Below are positions 34,501-47,500 of a stretch of 64,000 bases of DNA, piece by piece. Numbering within the stretch: position 1 is the first letter of the stretch; each line of letters starts with the position of its first letter. Source of the stretch: Coffea arabica (taxonomy: Eukaryota > Streptophyta > Magnoliopsida > Gentianales > Rubiaceae). Made by a program: the position numbers and the translations under genes. A model generated the notes under the pieces. It saw only the letters and a program-made list of their open reading frames with translations. It ran no database searches and was not told the DNA's origin. The stretch lies in NCBI RefSeq assembly GCF_036785885.1, contig NC_092312.1, positions 37,303,239 to 37,367,238 on the forward strand. Direction: 5' to 3'.

Positions 34501-37500
34501 CTAATGTAGTGATAAGTGATACATTCGTGAGAGTGCATCAACCACTACATTCGTCTTACCTGTCTTGTATTTGATCACAAAGGTAAAACTGTCAATGAAG
34601 GTAATCCATCGTGCATGTCGCTTGCTCAACTTGTCTTGGGACTTGATATGCTTGAGCGACTCATGATCTGTGTGCAAGACAAACTCACGAGGGCGAAGGT
34701 AATGTTGCCATGTTTGTAGAGCTCGCACTAAGGCCATTAGTTCCTTATCATAGGTTGAGTAGTTTAGAGCAGCTCCATTCAACTTCTCGCTAAAGTAGGC
34801 AACTGGGCGACCCTCTTGGAGTAAAACAGCTCCAATACCTATACCAGAAGCATCACACTCTACTTCAAAAGTTTTGTCAAAATTAGGTAAACTAAGAACA
34901 GGTGCATGTGTGAGCTTGTGTTTAAGTAATTGGAAAGACTTAGCTTGTTCCTCTCCCCAATGAAATTGCACATCTTTCTTGACAATTGACGTAAGTGGGG
35001 CAGCAATTGTGCTAAAATCCTTGACAAAACGCCTATAGAAGCTTGCCAAGCCATGGAAACTTCTCACCTCACTTACATTGGTAGGGGTTGGCCATTCACT
35101 AATAGCCTTCACCTTTTCTTGATCAACATGAATTCCCTGCTCACTAACAACATATCCTAGGAAAATCAATTGATTTGTGCAAAAGGTACACTTCTTAAGG
35201 TTAGCGTAGAGGCTTGCCTTGCGAAGTGCATCGAGGACCATTTGTAAATGCACAACATGCTCATCTAGAGTCTTACTATAGATCAAAACGTCATCAAAGT
35301 AAACGATCACAAATTTACCAATGAAAGAGCGTAAAACATGATTCATGAGTCTCATAAAAGTACTTGGTGCATTGGTTAGCCCAAAAGGCATGACCAACCA
35401 CTCAAAAAGTCCATGTTTTGTTTTAAATGCAGTTTTCCATTCATCTCCTTCTTTCATGCGAATTTGATGGTAACCACTTTTCAAATCAATCTTAGTAAAA
35501 ATGATAGCACCATGTAATTCATCAAGCATGTCATCCAAACGAGGTATGAGATGGCGGTACTTTACCGTTATGGCATTAATCGCCCTACAATCAGTGCACA
35601 TTCTCCATCCTCCATCTTTCTTTGGAACAAGTACAACTGGTACAACACAAGGGCTTAGACTCTCTTGAATCCAACCCTTACTAAGCAACTCCTCCACTTG
35701 TCGCTGTTGCTCCTTGGTTTCCTCAGGATTGGTCCTATATGGTGCCTTGTTTGGAAGGGAAGATCCAGGAATGAAATCAATTTGATGTTCAATTCCCCTT
35801 AATGGAGGCAAACCAGTAGGTATATCCTCAGGAAAGACGTCTTGATACTCCTGTAAAAGGTTAGTAATAATACTAGGCAAAAAAGCATCAAGAGCATTAG
35901 TGAGTAAGGATTCCTTACCAAATAAAATAAATAAAACCTGATTAAAATGCAAGGCCTGTCTCACATTTTTCACCTTGGCAAGCATGTTGGGTTTTCTCTT
36001 CTGAGTGGGCTCTAAGGCAGAATGAGAGTGATCCAACTTGCTTGAAGAAGGGTTGGCCATCACTAATTTCTTAGCTTTGGCATTGTCCTTCTTGGTTGTA
36101 GCATGCAAATCATACTCTTTTTGTAGACTAACTTGATCCTCATGCACTTGTTGAGGTGTAAGAGGTGCAAGTGTAATCTTTTTACAATTATGTATGAAAG
36201 AGTATTTGTTCAAGAAACCATCAAAAGTGACTCTTTTTTCAAATTGCCAAGGACGCCCTAAGAGTATATATGCAGCTTGCATTGGTACTACATCACACAT
36301 AACATCATCTTCATACCTACCAATGTGAAAAGTAACCAAAACTTGTTTATGAACACGTACCTCTCCATTGTTGTTTAACCACTGAAGCTTGTAGGGACGG
36401 GAGTGCTCACTAGTTGGCAAGTTTAGTTTCTCCACCATCAATGCACTAGCAACATTAGTGCAACTTCTGGGGTCAATCACCAAGCTGCATACCTTGTTGG
36501 TCACATGGCACCTAGTGTAAAAGATGTTGTCACGTTGAAACTCATCTTTACTAGCTTGAGTAGCTAGCGCCCTTCTTGCTACCAATCCAACTTTGTCTTG
36601 AGTTGGAACTTCCTCTATTTCATCTTCCTCTTCAGCCAAGGGAGGCATGTCTTTGTAATCCTCCTCTTTATCATCAGTGACAATGTCTCCATTTGGTAGG
36701 ACAAGCATGGTCCTTGGGTTTGGACATTGGCTTGCAATATGCCCAATTCCTTGACACCTCCAACATTTGGTGTCACGATTCCTAAGTTTTGAAGTTTCAA
36801 TTGTTGGCTTTGAAACAATCTTGGAGTCGGTTTTGGTAATAGGTGGCCGTGAGCTTGACCCTTGATCTTGCTTCGGCTTTAGAGGGTTCCAAGCATTCGA
36901 ACCTCTCTCTTCCCTTCTAGACTGGAATGGTCGAGTAAATGTTTGTGGATGAGGGTTATAATTTCTGGTTGTACCCCTCCTCTTGAGCCTTTGCTCAATC
37001 TTGATAGCCTTCTCCACCATATCTTCTATCTCCACATAGTATTGAAGCTCCAGTTGATCGGCTATTTCAACCCTCAGACCACTGAGAAATCTTGCCATTG
37101 TAGCCTCTCGATCTTCTTGAATATCAGCTCTCAACATGGAGATTTCCATGTTCTTGTAGTAGTCCTCAACTGAGCGTTGACCTTGTGTCAAGGTTTGAAG
37201 TTTTTGGTACAAGTCTCTATGGTAGTGACATGGTACAAATCGCTTCTTCATCAGTCTCTTGAGCTCAGTCCAAGTGGTTATAGGTGGTTCACCACACCTT
37301 CTCCTGCTTGTAGCCACTTGTTCCCACCAAACTATGGCATAGTCGGTGAATTCTACTACGGCAAGTCTCAATTTTTGTGCATCGGTGTAGTCATTACAAT
37401 CAAATACTAGCTCCACTCGACTCTCCCATTCAAAGTATCTATCTGGATTAGATTTGCCTTGGAAAGGAGGAATCTTCATCTTAATCCCCTTGATTGCGTC

Positions 37501-37779
37501 ACCGATTGCTCTTGTGTTTCGCTTCGGTCGTCCTTGCTCGTATGCCTCATGTTCCGAATTGGCATTGGAGTCACTAGATTCCTCCAGGGTGGATTTTTCC
37601 CTAGATTTTCTAGAAGAAACCCTAGATGAACTTAGTTGATCAATCTGCTCATGGATTGTTTCCAACCTTTGGTCAAATCTCCTCTGCATTTCCTTCCACA
37701 TATCATCCAGTTTAAGGGATAACTGAGCAATGGTAAGTTCATTTTCCTGAGACATGGTGAAACCTGCAAAACTTGACAA
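34501..37779 (-). CDS. Gypsy Gag-protease-reverse transcriptase-RNase H polyprotein
   Basis: A 1092-codon frame starting at 37779 (a second Met at residue 9 is the ATG at 37755). Gag domain at about residues 100-270 ([12 protein letters not shown]); CCHC nucleocapsid knuckle at 339-354 ([14 protein letters not shown]); protease around residue 436, where the expected Asp-Ser/Gly-Gly triad reads Asp-Pro-Arg (VIDPRSCTN), possibly inactivating; reverse transcriptase about 685-880 with the catalytic YFDD at 827-830; RNase H from about 965 with acidic residues D976 and D1038. The frame ends early, just past the DALSR linker before integrase: the expected linker to integrase reads on in another frame near 34527, consistent with a single-base deletion. 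Otherwise no stops, so decay is recent. Confidence 0.9.
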   Translation of the reverse strand: MSSFAGFTMSQENELTIAQLSLKLDDMWKEMQRRFDQRLETIHEQIDQLSSSRVSSRKSREKSTLEESSDSNANSEHEAYEQGRPKRNTRAIGDAIKGIKMKIPPFQGKSNPDRYFEWESRVELVFDCNDYTDAQKLRLAVVEFTDYAIVWWEQVATSRRRCGEPPITTWTELKRLMKKRFVPCHYHRDLYQKLQTLTQGQRSVEDYYKNMEISMLRADIQEDREATMARFLSGLRVEIADQLELQYYVEIEDMVEKAIKIEQRLKRRGTTRNYNPHPQTFTRPFQSRREERGSNAWNPLKPKQDQGSSSRPPITKTDSKIVSKPTIETSKLRNRDTKCWRCQGIGHIASQCPNPRTMLVLPNGDIVTDDKEEDYKDMPPLAEEEDEIEEVPTQDKVGLVARRALATQASKDEFQRDNIFYTRCHVTNKVCSLVIDPRSCTNVASALMVEKLNLPTSEHSRPYKLQWLNNNGEVRVHKQVLVTFHIGRYEDDVMCDVVPMQAAYILLGRPWQFEKRVTFDGFLNKYSFIHNCKKITLAPLTPQQVHEDQVSLQKEYDLHATTKKDNAKAKKLVMANPSSSKLDHSHSALEPTQKRKPNMLAKVKNVRQALHFNQVLFILFGKESLLTNALDAFLPSIITNLLQEYQDVFPEDIPTGLPPLRGIEHQIDFIPGSSLPNKAPYRTNPEETKEQQRQVEELLSKGWIQESLSPCVVPVVLVPKKDGGWRMCTDCRAINAITVKYRHLIPRLDDMLDELHGAIIFTKIDLKSGYHQIRMKEGDEWKTAFKTKHGLFEWLVMPFGLTNAPSTFMRLMNHVLRSFIGKFVIVYFDDVLIYSKTLDEHVVHLQMVLDALRKASLYANLKKCTFCTNQLIFLGYVVSEQGIHVDQEKVKAISEWPTPTNVSEVRSFHGLASFYRRFVKDFSTIAAPLTSIVKKDVQFHWGEEQAKSFQLLKHKLTHAPVLSLPNFDKTFEVECDASGIGIGAVLLQEGRPVAYFSEKLNGAALNYSTYDKELMALVRALQTWQHYLRPREFVLHTDHESLKHIKSQDKLSKRHARWITFIDSFTFVIKYKTGKTNVVVDALSRMYHLSLH

Positions 37780-39086
37780 TTTGTTAGTAGAAAATGCTTC
37801 ACTTGCTCCCTTAAGTGTTTCACTCCTCTCGTGTTTTCACTCAAGTGCTTATGTCACTCTAATGCTCTCACCAATTCACTTCTCAAATCACTTGATTGTT
37901 TCCTTTGAAGAAATCAGAAATTTTCTCAAAGAAACTCAATCAAACCTTAATCAAATAGTATCCAATTGTACCAAAGGAACAAGAAGCAAGAGTAGAAACG
38001 GAAAGCTCAAGTAATGAATTCGATAAGGAATGGAACGAGGAAAAATTGATGTAAAAAAAATGTCCAAGTACAATGATGGAGTTTCCCAAGTGTTTACTTA
38101 ATTTCCTAATTGAATTTTGAAAACAAGTTAGGTGTTGTACTTATTTGGAAAATTCCTTAAAGTCGACTAACCAAATCAGAATTGTTACCAAAAAAGAATT
38201 TCCAGATTTCGTATCCCTTAACCTTCCTCAAAATCGGCTATTCCAAATCAGGGTCATTTCCAAAAATTTTCCAGATTTCCTTCTCCTTATTCCTTTCCTA
38301 AAGTCGGCTGGTCAACCAAGTGTAAAACAGATTTTGGTAGCTTCCTATTCTACCCGAAACTATCCTCCGAAAATTTCAGAATTTTGCTGCTAAAACCCCT
38401 CCATAAACTCAGCTATACTCCCCTCTCCTTGCTCCCAAATTTCGTCCCTTACTCCCCCCCCAAAGAACAAGCAATTCGGCCCCTCCTCTTCGCACCACAC
38501 AAGGACAGATTTGACTCTTGGTCCTAGGCAATGGCGTCACAAGATAATACAAGTGATGTTACACAAGAATTCCCCAAGCGGCTTGCCCAAGAAACCCCAA
38601 AGAAATTTTCTCCTAAAACAAGAAAGCCCTGTATGGATGCAAGAGCGTACAAGAAACTTTTTGTACGAAGGGAGGTACAAGTTTTCAAGAATCAAGATGA
38701 TCAAGAATCTCAAAGGGTGATACAAATAATCAAGAGGACAAGTGTTGGAGACCTTCAAGAGGAGGTTGGTCAGAATTTTTAAGCCCTTTTTTTTTTGCTT
38801 TAATTTTTCTGTTTTTGCCAATCAATATTCAAGAAACAAGGTGTAGCAAATCAGGTCTTGGCAATAAAGAACACGATTTCCTTTTCTTTCTTGTCACCCG
38901 CGCAATTCCTCTTTCTTTGTCTTTTTTTTTTTTTTTTTTTTTGTAATTGTCACACGGATTGACACAAAGAAAGACACGACCAGATTTGAAGAAAATACTA
39001 GAAAACTTACGAAGAAAAGAAAAGGAGAAAAACAAAGAACCTCAACGGGATATACTTGATGTCGTCGACTAGCTCTTGATACCAAC
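37780..39086 (-). other. Gypsy 5' leader between LTR and gag
   Basis: Non-coding leader of about 1.3 kb with the primer-binding site at its upstream end and a homopolymer T run (plus strand) at about 38923-38942. Short frames here have no recognisable domain. Confidence 0.7.
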
Positions 39087-39825
39087 TGATGTGCGACGGA
39101 TCTAGACGAACACCAAGTTGGGTTGATTGCGGAACCTTGACCCTTCTAGAATCACAAGTCACGAACTAAGGAGACTCCATAACCCAAGACGAGCAAATTT
39201 AGTGAACCAAAAGTATAGTTAGAAGAACGCCACAATCAAGGAGACTACTTGATTGATAAGTTCGATGAACAGCTTGATATTAATTCTCAAGTATTCAAAG
39301 GAAATTCTCTTGAGGCAAGAGAGAGTGAATAAACTCACTAATATTTTATAAAATCTGAATTCCCCTTTAATGAATGAAAACCTAGGCTATATATAGCCTT
39401 ACAAGACTCAAACCCTAGAATGTCCAATGGACGACCTTGCCCTTCATTAAGGGTGAAAATATCTAACAACTAATTGACTAAAATTAAGACTCTGAATTCG
39501 GCCAAAGTGAAGTGAAAATTGACCGAAATTATTAATGCTAACAAACAACTAATAATGGTAACTAAAACCCTAATTAGCAAGCTAGTACTCCGTGAACTAG
39601 TCTTCACTTGGTTCTTCCATTTGAAGGAAAGTGTTTAGAGTAGTCTCTCCATTATGTAATCCTTCAATGGTCCTCAAGTCATCACCAACTCGTTCTTGAA
39701 TCGTGCAAACAAGAGCTTGAAGTGATTCTTGAATTCTCCTAGCATGCGCTCTTGTAATTGGACCACTGGGTATTTGCATGACTTGAGCACTAGAAGTTTG
39801 AACAGCCTTGAGCCCCTCCTCATTA
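39087..39825 (-). repeat. 5' LTR of the gypsy element
   Basis: Partner of 32497-33236. It carries the orphan copy of the polyprotein tail (frame 39597-39779) because that coding region lies within the LTR. It should hold the element's promoter. Confidence 0.92.
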
Positions 39826-39830
39826 GAAAA

Positions 39831-41450
39831 AGTGAAGTAAAAACCTTTTTAGATGACTCTTAACCTACGAAAATCAGAGAGACGAGTTCGGGGGTCACGG
39901 TTGATAAAAGGGAAGGCAAAGACAAAGTTTAAGGCACCCTTTTACCCTAGTCTAAATTAGTTGCGTGATTTAGTCATAATTTTCCTTAATTTCTAACCAA
40001 AAAATGTATTGCATTTGGATGCGTCTAATATGAATGCAAACCTAAATCTAATGATTGGTTCGAATGGGACAAAATGTCTCTTGTGAGGCTCAATTGGTCC
40101 TAATCACATGAGTTGTGATAGCCCATGGTGAATTCTCAAAGAGATCACGAATAAATGCAAATGAATGCTCAAGTAATAATGAGAAAAAACGAAAGTGTGC
40201 AAAAATATCTTTAAGTGTAAAAACGAGTGTCAGGTATAAATGTGCAAAGTGCAAGTGTGAAAATTGGTGTGCAAAGTGCAAAGGTGCAAATGAGTGTAAG
40301 GGATAGTGTAAGGTGCACATGTGCAAATAAATACATATAAAGTGTAAGTGTTCAGATGTGAGAAAGTGTAAAGTGAAGTGATAGTGTGCAAAATGATAGA
40401 ATGGGAGTGGCAAGTGATAGTGTGCAGAGTGAGAATGTATAAAGTGAGAGTGTGTGAAGTAAAAATGTATAAAGTGAGAGTGCAATTGGTAATGTGCCTT
40501 GAAAATGCACGAGCCCTAAAAGAATGCAATCAAAACGGGTACGGGGAGACCCTAAATCGTGACTTTTGATTTGCCTTTTAGTTAGAAAGAAAACAAGCGT
40601 GCTAAGACTATGTGTAGCCAAACTCGTCTGTTTTCCTTACCAGAAGGGTAACTCCCTAACCTAATCAAGCAGATGATCCTAATAATTAAAATGAAATGCA
40701 AAATCCTAAAAATCGTGTTTCAAATGCCGGAAAGGGAGTGAAGGGTCATGCAAAAATGTAAAACTAAAAAGGAAAAATGAATAAAGATGTAGTGAAGGCA
40801 TGCAAGTATGTACTAGCGAGGGACGGCCCTATTGGATCTAGCATTGGACTAGCCCTTAACTAATATTCTCTCACAAGCATTGGACATTGTAAGAGTTCGA
40901 GGGGAAAATCATGACTAGCATTGGACTAGCCACGGTAACGTGCATTCCATCCATATAATCACATATAATTATAAAAGCAAATAGACATGCAAAGCACATA
41001 GTTTCACATAGCACGTAACACATAAGCATGCTTATCTAGATGCAGAATCTTAGGGAAAGCGATTAAACACATAGATATATAGGTACACACAAACACATAG
41101 TACACAAGCCCTATCTATTACAAAAAAGGGGATGCCTACTACAATCTAAAGGGGGAAAACTTGGAAAATAATACCCTAACTATTACAAATTGGGGTTCAA
41201 ATGCCCTCAAATGACTTGCTAATTAAAGAAAGCGAAATAAAAGGAAAGCGAAACAAGCAATTAAACCATTAATAAAAATGAAGGACAACTTCACTTAAAG
41301 TCCATTGTTTTCTTCTTTTTCCTTTGTTTTTTCCTTCTTTATTTCTTCCTCTAGTTATATGACTACAAAGTAAGATGCATTTGTTCAATCATCCTTGTCA
41401 AATTGTACCAGTCACAAAAATGGCGCCAATTTCCTTCTTCTATTGGCGCC
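39831..41450 (+). mobile_element. Right part of the outer LTR element, with degenerate GTGTGCAAAGTG repeats
   Basis: Continues the LTR sequence broken at 32496. Between about 40190 and 40490 it is full of short degenerate repeats of the type GTGTGCAAAGTGNNAGTG, which create spurious frames rich in His and Thr on one strand. At 40800-40960 the phrase ATTGGACTAGCC recurs. The right boundary is uncertain and no coding region survives. Confidence 0.5.
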
Positions 41451-43799
41451 TTTGTGTAATGGACTTTTAATTAGAAGTTAAATTTCTATTATTCTAGTTA
41501 AATATAACTAGGAGGTGATCACCGTGCAAATGCACGGTGTTAATGTCCAATATTGCTTGGTGCCCAGGATTATTTAGCAGCAATGTAAATTGTGATTGAA
41601 AATAAATTATACAATACTAAGTAAACTATGATTGCAAATCATCTATGTCAAGAACTTGGTTTTAGGTCGAAATAATAATTAATACAGGAGTTAAAATGGT
41701 CTTCCCAAATGTTTATTAAATACCATGAATTAGGGAACACATTATAGAATATAAATTACATTCAAAGTACATAATCCAATTTGCTAAAAATATAAAAAGA
41801 ACGAAAGAACTTAGTGTCAAGATTGGAACAAAATCAGCTTTCAAGGCTCCAATAACTACTCAAAGAGGAATAGGCTAAGCTGTATCGATATCTGCCAATC
41901 CTATTTGCTGCATTCTCTCGATCATTCTTGCGGCTGCTGCCATTTATTTGCTTGTTAAACGGTGGGAGAGGATTAACAAGGAATGATTTCAAGTGTCTGT
42001 AAAGCTCCTTGGACGTCTCTATATTGATTGCATACCCTGCATTCTTTATTATTATCAGTTCTGAATATTGAGGCTATTGAAGTTCGCATTGTCAATGCCA
42101 AAAATTTCAACCAAATGTGAGAATTCATTATAGTGAAGGCAACTTCTTTAAGTGCCCTAAACTTGGGACAGGAAGGTTTGATGCAGCACATGAGCATTCT
42201 TCCATGCAAGTTAGACGCAACAAAGCTGGTCAAATTAAGTTTTTAGCAATAATTAAGATAACGAACCATGATTTAAATTTTATACAATAAATAGAAAAAA
42301 GGTAAGAAAAGGTCTACGAAAATAGATGAGATGTCAATATCTGCTTATGTACCTAGGTAAAAGGTGAACTACAGAGTGACAATATCTGCATAAAACTTCT
42401 CATGTGTATTGAAAATTATTAGGCCGTTCACAGTTTGGACAGGCCAAATAAAAATTTGTCATCCTTAAAACTCATTTCAACACAAGCTGTGATCCATGCT
42501 ATGCCTGTTTTCCATTAAACAGAAATAAGAAAGAAGCAGAATGAGAACAAATTCAGAGTATACATAGAGAGAGTAGCTTTAACGATGAAAGGATTAATGA
42601 GTCTTATAAACCGTGATGCAGTAGCTTAGCTATATGTTAACAAGCTACATACCTTTAATGATGAAAGAATTAAAGAGCCTTACAATTAAAGTTACTTTTG
42701 TTGCACCATAGGTGAACACATGAGAGAATTTCGAACCACCCCAAGCAAGTGGACAACAACGCAATGCACTGCATGAAAGGACACTTAGAATCGCATAAGA
42801 TTTCCACTAATACACAAGAAATCAGAAGGGGAAAAATTACAAAGAATAAATTAGTATTTTTGTAAAGTTTTTGTACTCCCTATAACAACATAACAAACTT
42901 TCCAAACAATTTGATATGATAATTACACATCATCCCTAACCCAGTAGCAGATATAGTAGAATCATTTTTTTAAAAAAAAAGCTTTTCTAAAAATGTGACA
43001 AAAACACAAAGATAACATGAAGCCACCAATCCTTGTCTTTCTGAAGGATGACTTACATCTGATAATATACCGAAAGGTGCAAAATAATCAATTTTAAAAT
43101 AGGTGAGCTAAACCAAAACAAAATAAAAATACTGAGAAAAGAGCCTCATTTTATTCTTTCCATTTGTCAAACTATCACAGTTCGCTTTCGCAGCATAAAA
43201 AGAGCATTATATCTATAATTCTAAATGCTTTATTTCTATCACAGTTCACCACATATTCAACAAAAAAAATTGCAGCAGAAGATAAAACAGAGAAAAGCAA
43301 AAAAAAAAAAAAACACTTTTGAGACCTAAGAAACAGAGATTGTACAAACAAAGATGAAAAGTGCTTTATTTCTATAATTCTAAAAAACTCAGAAAACCCA
43401 AAACAATGCCATTCATGAGCCACGACAGCAACAAACATCTATGCAAGAAAAAATAGCAAATAGTTAAAAAAAAAACCTGCCGCCAGCTGCTGTTCATTCT
43501 TCTTCTTTCGCATAGCTGCTTTTCTTGCCAATGTCAGCCCAAGGAAAAATCACCAAAAAATACCAGAAAAAAATGAAGACAAACCTGAAGCCAACAGTGT
43601 CAATCAATGTAGTCAATCAAAGTGAAAGACAATAAAAAATACTTATCTTAAAAATTGGTCTTAAATTTTGTTTCAGGGTTGCTCCTATTTAATATTCACA
43701 AAAATTACATGAATTACTGATGGGCTACCATATGAAAAAAACAAAGATGATTTTTCTGAACAGGGCGGCTCACAAAAAAGTCCAAGAGTGATTAACCGG
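41451..43799. other. Intergenic; one weak F-box/LRR-like frame
   Basis: A minus-strand frame at 41973-42233 includes KFRALKEVAFTIMNSHIWLKFLALTMRTS, loosely similar to the LRR/FBD part of plant F-box proteins, with no start context and no second domain. I cannot support it as a gene. The rest is AT-rich with no recognised feature. Confidence 0.3.
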
Positions 43800-43804
43800 T
43801 GATC

Positions 43805-44868
43805 CTAGCCAGCAAATGCAGCAATTTTGCCATCTGGCCGGATTGATGTTCCTGCTATTCCAGGTCGCTCCAATGTAATTTCTTTCTTGACCAGTGCTGA
43901 TCCCTATATCGCAAGCCGGTAGAAAGATGAATAACATAGAAATTTGAAATTTAAGACATTAAAAATGACCAAAAGTCTCTTCCTCCTGCCCGCTGGCTAC
44001 TGCTCAAAGAAATATTGCATGTCAATGATGCCTATCACATGCAGCTCAAGTTCAAACTACAATTCAATCATCATTTTTAGACCAACTGCAATTTAAATCC
44101 TTCAAAATTGCAAACCAGAAAGTTCTGAACTTGTTTTTAAGTAAGGTGCATCTGACACATTACAAACGAGCATAACATCTCGTGATCACTTGGCATTTGC
44201 CAGACGAGGAGGAGACTATTATGAGACCACTTGGAAGTCAAGAATGCAAAATTAAGGAAAACAGTAATCCTCACACTAAGAAAATTAAAGTTCAAAATAG
44301 GCACCTTCTGATGTTAAATAGTCACCAATTGCAAAACAAAAGATTGCTTGATTGAGGTATATTAGCATCAAATTTACTTCAAGAACAGGAAATGAAAACA
44401 CCATAGAGGAGCTGCCAACAAATGGCATGTTATATTTTTATCTTCTCTTATATTTCTTTTTTGCAAGGCAAAGGCAGCAATGACTAACAGCAGCATGCCA
44501 CGTCCTGTTAGCTGAAAGTGTAAAAATGCCATGCAATAAAGTGACTTAACATGCTAGGGATAAGAATTTATCAAGCCTGAATTTACCAATTGATAATCCA
44601 AAGAGAAAAACACAAGTTTTTCATTAGCAGCTCCAGAGATACCACCACTGCATGCCCCATCAATAAAAAGGCTCAAAACTGCAAAAAAGGAACGAGATCT
44701 CAATTTTTTCTTGTTGGGTTTCTTGGGGAGAGAGAAGTTGCAATCAACAAATAAGATGATGTATATGGAGCCAGCACCACTATACCTGGTTCTTTATGAA
44801 ACTTAACAGAATTCATTGGAACCTCTGGATTCCTTACATCCCACCAAGCCATGGAACCATCCTCATAT
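43805..44868 (-). pseudogene. DSE1-like WD40 gene fragment, truncated
   Basis: DSE1 (TANMEI) is a plant WD40 protein affecting embryo development and plasmodesmatal transport. Three exons with good splice borders: 44786-44868 (RYEDGSMAWWDVRNPEVPM), 44587-44678 (SLFIDGACSGGISGAANEKL) and up to 43903 ([28 protein letters not shown]). After FAG a TAG at 43805-43807 replaces the expected Trp of the WD blade, and DHR then follows in frame. No N-terminal blades were found upstream and no C-terminal blade downstream in the nearby sequence. I take it as an internal gene fragment or dying paralogue; family identity is from remembered motifs. Confidence 0.7.
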
Positions 44869-47500
44869 CTAAAATATGGAAAATATAAAGGGAGTGAATA
44901 AACTTCATTTGATAGTTCAAGAATTTCAATCAGATGTAAGGTACATTTGCTCTATGCAGACTCTAAGCAACTGTTCCAGTGACATCAAGCATCTACCAAT
45001 CACAGCAACTAAAAAATAATAAAGCCATTTAATCAGATAAAATGCGGCAAACAGTCATAGAGACATGGGTTTTTTAAGGGAAAAATGGTTGTCGATTGTA
45101 CCATTTTTGTGACAAGAATCATAATTCCAAGACCAAAGGATGACAAAGAAAAGGCTGGATGTTATATATCAATAAAGGGGCCGTACTTTATGTATCCTTT
45201 TTCAAAAAAAAAAAACCATGAAGCTTTGACCAAAAGTTTCTTGTTTATATGGTGACCTTGCTCCATATCTAAAAGCTAAGATTTTTGGTAAGGAGTAGTA
45301 ACCTGAATGCAAAAAAAGTTTGGGTGATTTTTATCAGTTAAGATGAGCGACAGAGGTGGGAGTAGCTTCAACCAGTTAATCATTCTTTAAGGAAACCTGA
45401 ACCACACTCATCAGGAAATATCCAATGATAAAGATAGCATTCATGGGTTTTCCCAATCATTTGTTGTCATGCCATCATGAGCACAAGCCCTTCTCCCAAT
45501 TCTATAAGCCTTTCCACCCTATTGCAACAGAAACTGAGTCCGAAGGCAGAAAAAAGATGAGCAAATAAAATGAAGACAAACCCGGTCAAAACATTTAGGT
45601 AGCCCTGTGATTCAGGAGATAAAAATGCTTGAAGCGCCATGCACATTCCTGGGGTGAGATATCAAATTAGGGGCAAATAGACAGAACTTCCTGCATGGAA
45701 AATAACGGGAGACAACCACATATTGTCACACTTTCATTAACATAGAAAAGAAGAGGGGGGAGGGGGTAAGCAAAAAAATAAATAAGATGAGCCTTCAGTA
45801 TATATGAAATAAATAGAAATTACAAGCAAATTTTATTTCCATGATAGTAATCCAGAGCATTCAACAAGTCACTTTGCAAAGAAAGTGCAGGTCATCATTT
45901 AAAGAGTCAAAGTTTAAGAAAGTGAGAGACCATTTACATGGTGAAAAAAAAATGGAGAATGCCAAACAACTAAGACAAAACCCCTCCATGGTCCAAGTCC
46001 TCGGAGCTAAAATCTTAGATCATTAATGATTGTAAGGATAAACTAAAACTAAAAGGATCCAAGGTCATAAAAATATGGGGTAAAGCACTTTCGATATTTG
46101 AGATTTAAAAATCGAACCACAAAAAAAAATCAAAATATAACTAATAAAAAGTTAAAGAAATTTCAAGAAAAGGAAAAATTATCAAAACAAATAAAAATAA
46201 AAAAGAACCTTCACAGAAGATCTCATCACCAGGTCCAGAAGGCAGCGATGGAAAAACTGATTACCAACAGAGACCCATATATATAGAGAAAGAGAGAGAA
46301 TCTGGGCGAGCACAAAAAATTAATAGATTCAGATTGAAAATTCTATATTTTTAGAGCCATCATAGTATAAAATTTTCCCGAATTGTGGGGAAAAAATTAT
46401 CAGGCGCTTTAGGAATCCACGTGCTTATCAAGTTTTGGCCGCTACAAGCCCTAGAATTTCAGACCTTCTTCAATATCTTTTTTTCATCCTCTTCTTCGTC
46501 AACCATATCCCTGAGCCTAGTAATTTTCGAGAAATCACAGCAAAACTCTCCTATTCTCAGGCTGTTGGGGTCTGAAATCACCAGCAAATACAGCAAGTAG
46601 GAGAAAAAAGAAACCAGCATAGGATGAAATGATGAGAAACAAACCAAATGGAACCCAAAAGAAAAACTTCAACACAAAACCCTTATATTTCCTCTTCTTA
46701 GAGGTTGTTGAAGATTTTTTGAGCAACCCCAAAAAAAAACTATAGGAAAGTCACGGCAACAAAAATGGAAGAAACTATGCATAAAAAAAAGGGAAAATGA
46801 AGGGGAAAAAATAAAACTTGTGAGTAGCCAAACAAAAAAAGAGACCCATAAAGAGACTCAAGGGAGGGAGGAAGATGAAGAAGAACAAGAGAGAGAATCG
46901 GGAGTGGAAGGGGAAGAAGATTACCAACCATTTTCTATCCCGAGCCCATCGTCCATCAAATTCTAAGCACCCACTCATCAGAAGAAGAATATATCTGGAC
47001 CTTCCAATCGAGATTACAATCTCTCCCAAGTACAATCAAATGCCGGAAATTGAGGGGAGACTTCTGGGTCTTATGGCAAAAATGGAGTTTTGTCCAGAGG
47101 ACAAAATGGAGTTCTGTATAGGAACCAATCTTCAAGAGCTTGACATTGATTGATGCTGCTACGTTTTGAAAGACAGAAAAGAAAAAAAAGAAGAAGGAAC
47201 AGACGACGTCGTTTGGTTTATCGGGGGAAAGAAGATGAAAAGCCCTCAAACAAATACAAGAGGGAGGACAACCAAGTGCCATATCACCTCCAGCCAATCT
47301 CCAGTTGCCACATGGGTGGACGACCATCCCAGGTGGCAGGGGGCTTCCCTTCTTTATCTATATGTTTAATTAGCAATGTGAAGATGCTTTTGATCTCAGT
47401 CATTATTCTCAACTTTAAAGGACAAACTGGTAATTTTGGCATTCATGAGGTTAGGAAGGGCCCCAAATCTCTGTCAGGGAGCTCAATGAAGTTTTTAAAA
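44869..47500. other. No supported gene; purine-rich low-complexity DNA
   Basis: The stretch holds many AAAG/GAAG runs on the plus strand and chance frames on both strands (for example 46098-46286 and 46956-47327) without recognisable domains. Missing 5' exons of the DSE1-like gene were sought here and not found. The repeat end near 47505-47561 closes the stretch. Confidence 0.4.

Larger units (their letters stand above)
32497..39825 (-). mobile_element. Complete Ty3/gypsy LTR retrotransposon, 7.3 kb
   Basis: LTRs at 32497-33236 (3' LTR) and 39087-39825 (5' LTR), 740 and 739 bp, differ at roughly 15 positions by eye. Target duplication GAAAA at 32492-32496 and 39826-39830. The primer-binding site for initiator tRNA-Met abuts the 5' LTR (minus strand TTGGTATCAAGAGCTA, 39085 downward); the polypurine tract AAGAGGAGGGGA abuts the 3' LTR (about 33238-33250). 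Domain order gag, protease, reverse transcriptase, RNase H, integrase is that of Ty3/gypsy. The polyprotein frame ends inside the 3' LTR, a trait described for the centromeric CRM clade; that clade assignment is inference. It sits inside an older LTR element. Confidence 0.93.

Noticed and set aside
39597-39779. Separate 60-residue gene in the 5' LTR
   Set aside because: It equals the C-terminus of the gypsy polyprotein and is present only because that tail lies in the LTR.
32497-39825. Endogenous virus (pararetrovirus)
   Set aside because: Paired LTRs, 5-bp duplication, integrase and gypsy domain order identify an LTR retrotransposon; no movement or coat protein region is seen.
40090-40621. 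Overlapping minus-strand His/Thr-rich frames
   Set aside because: They are low-complexity products of GTGTGCAAAGTG-type repeats inside an LTR.
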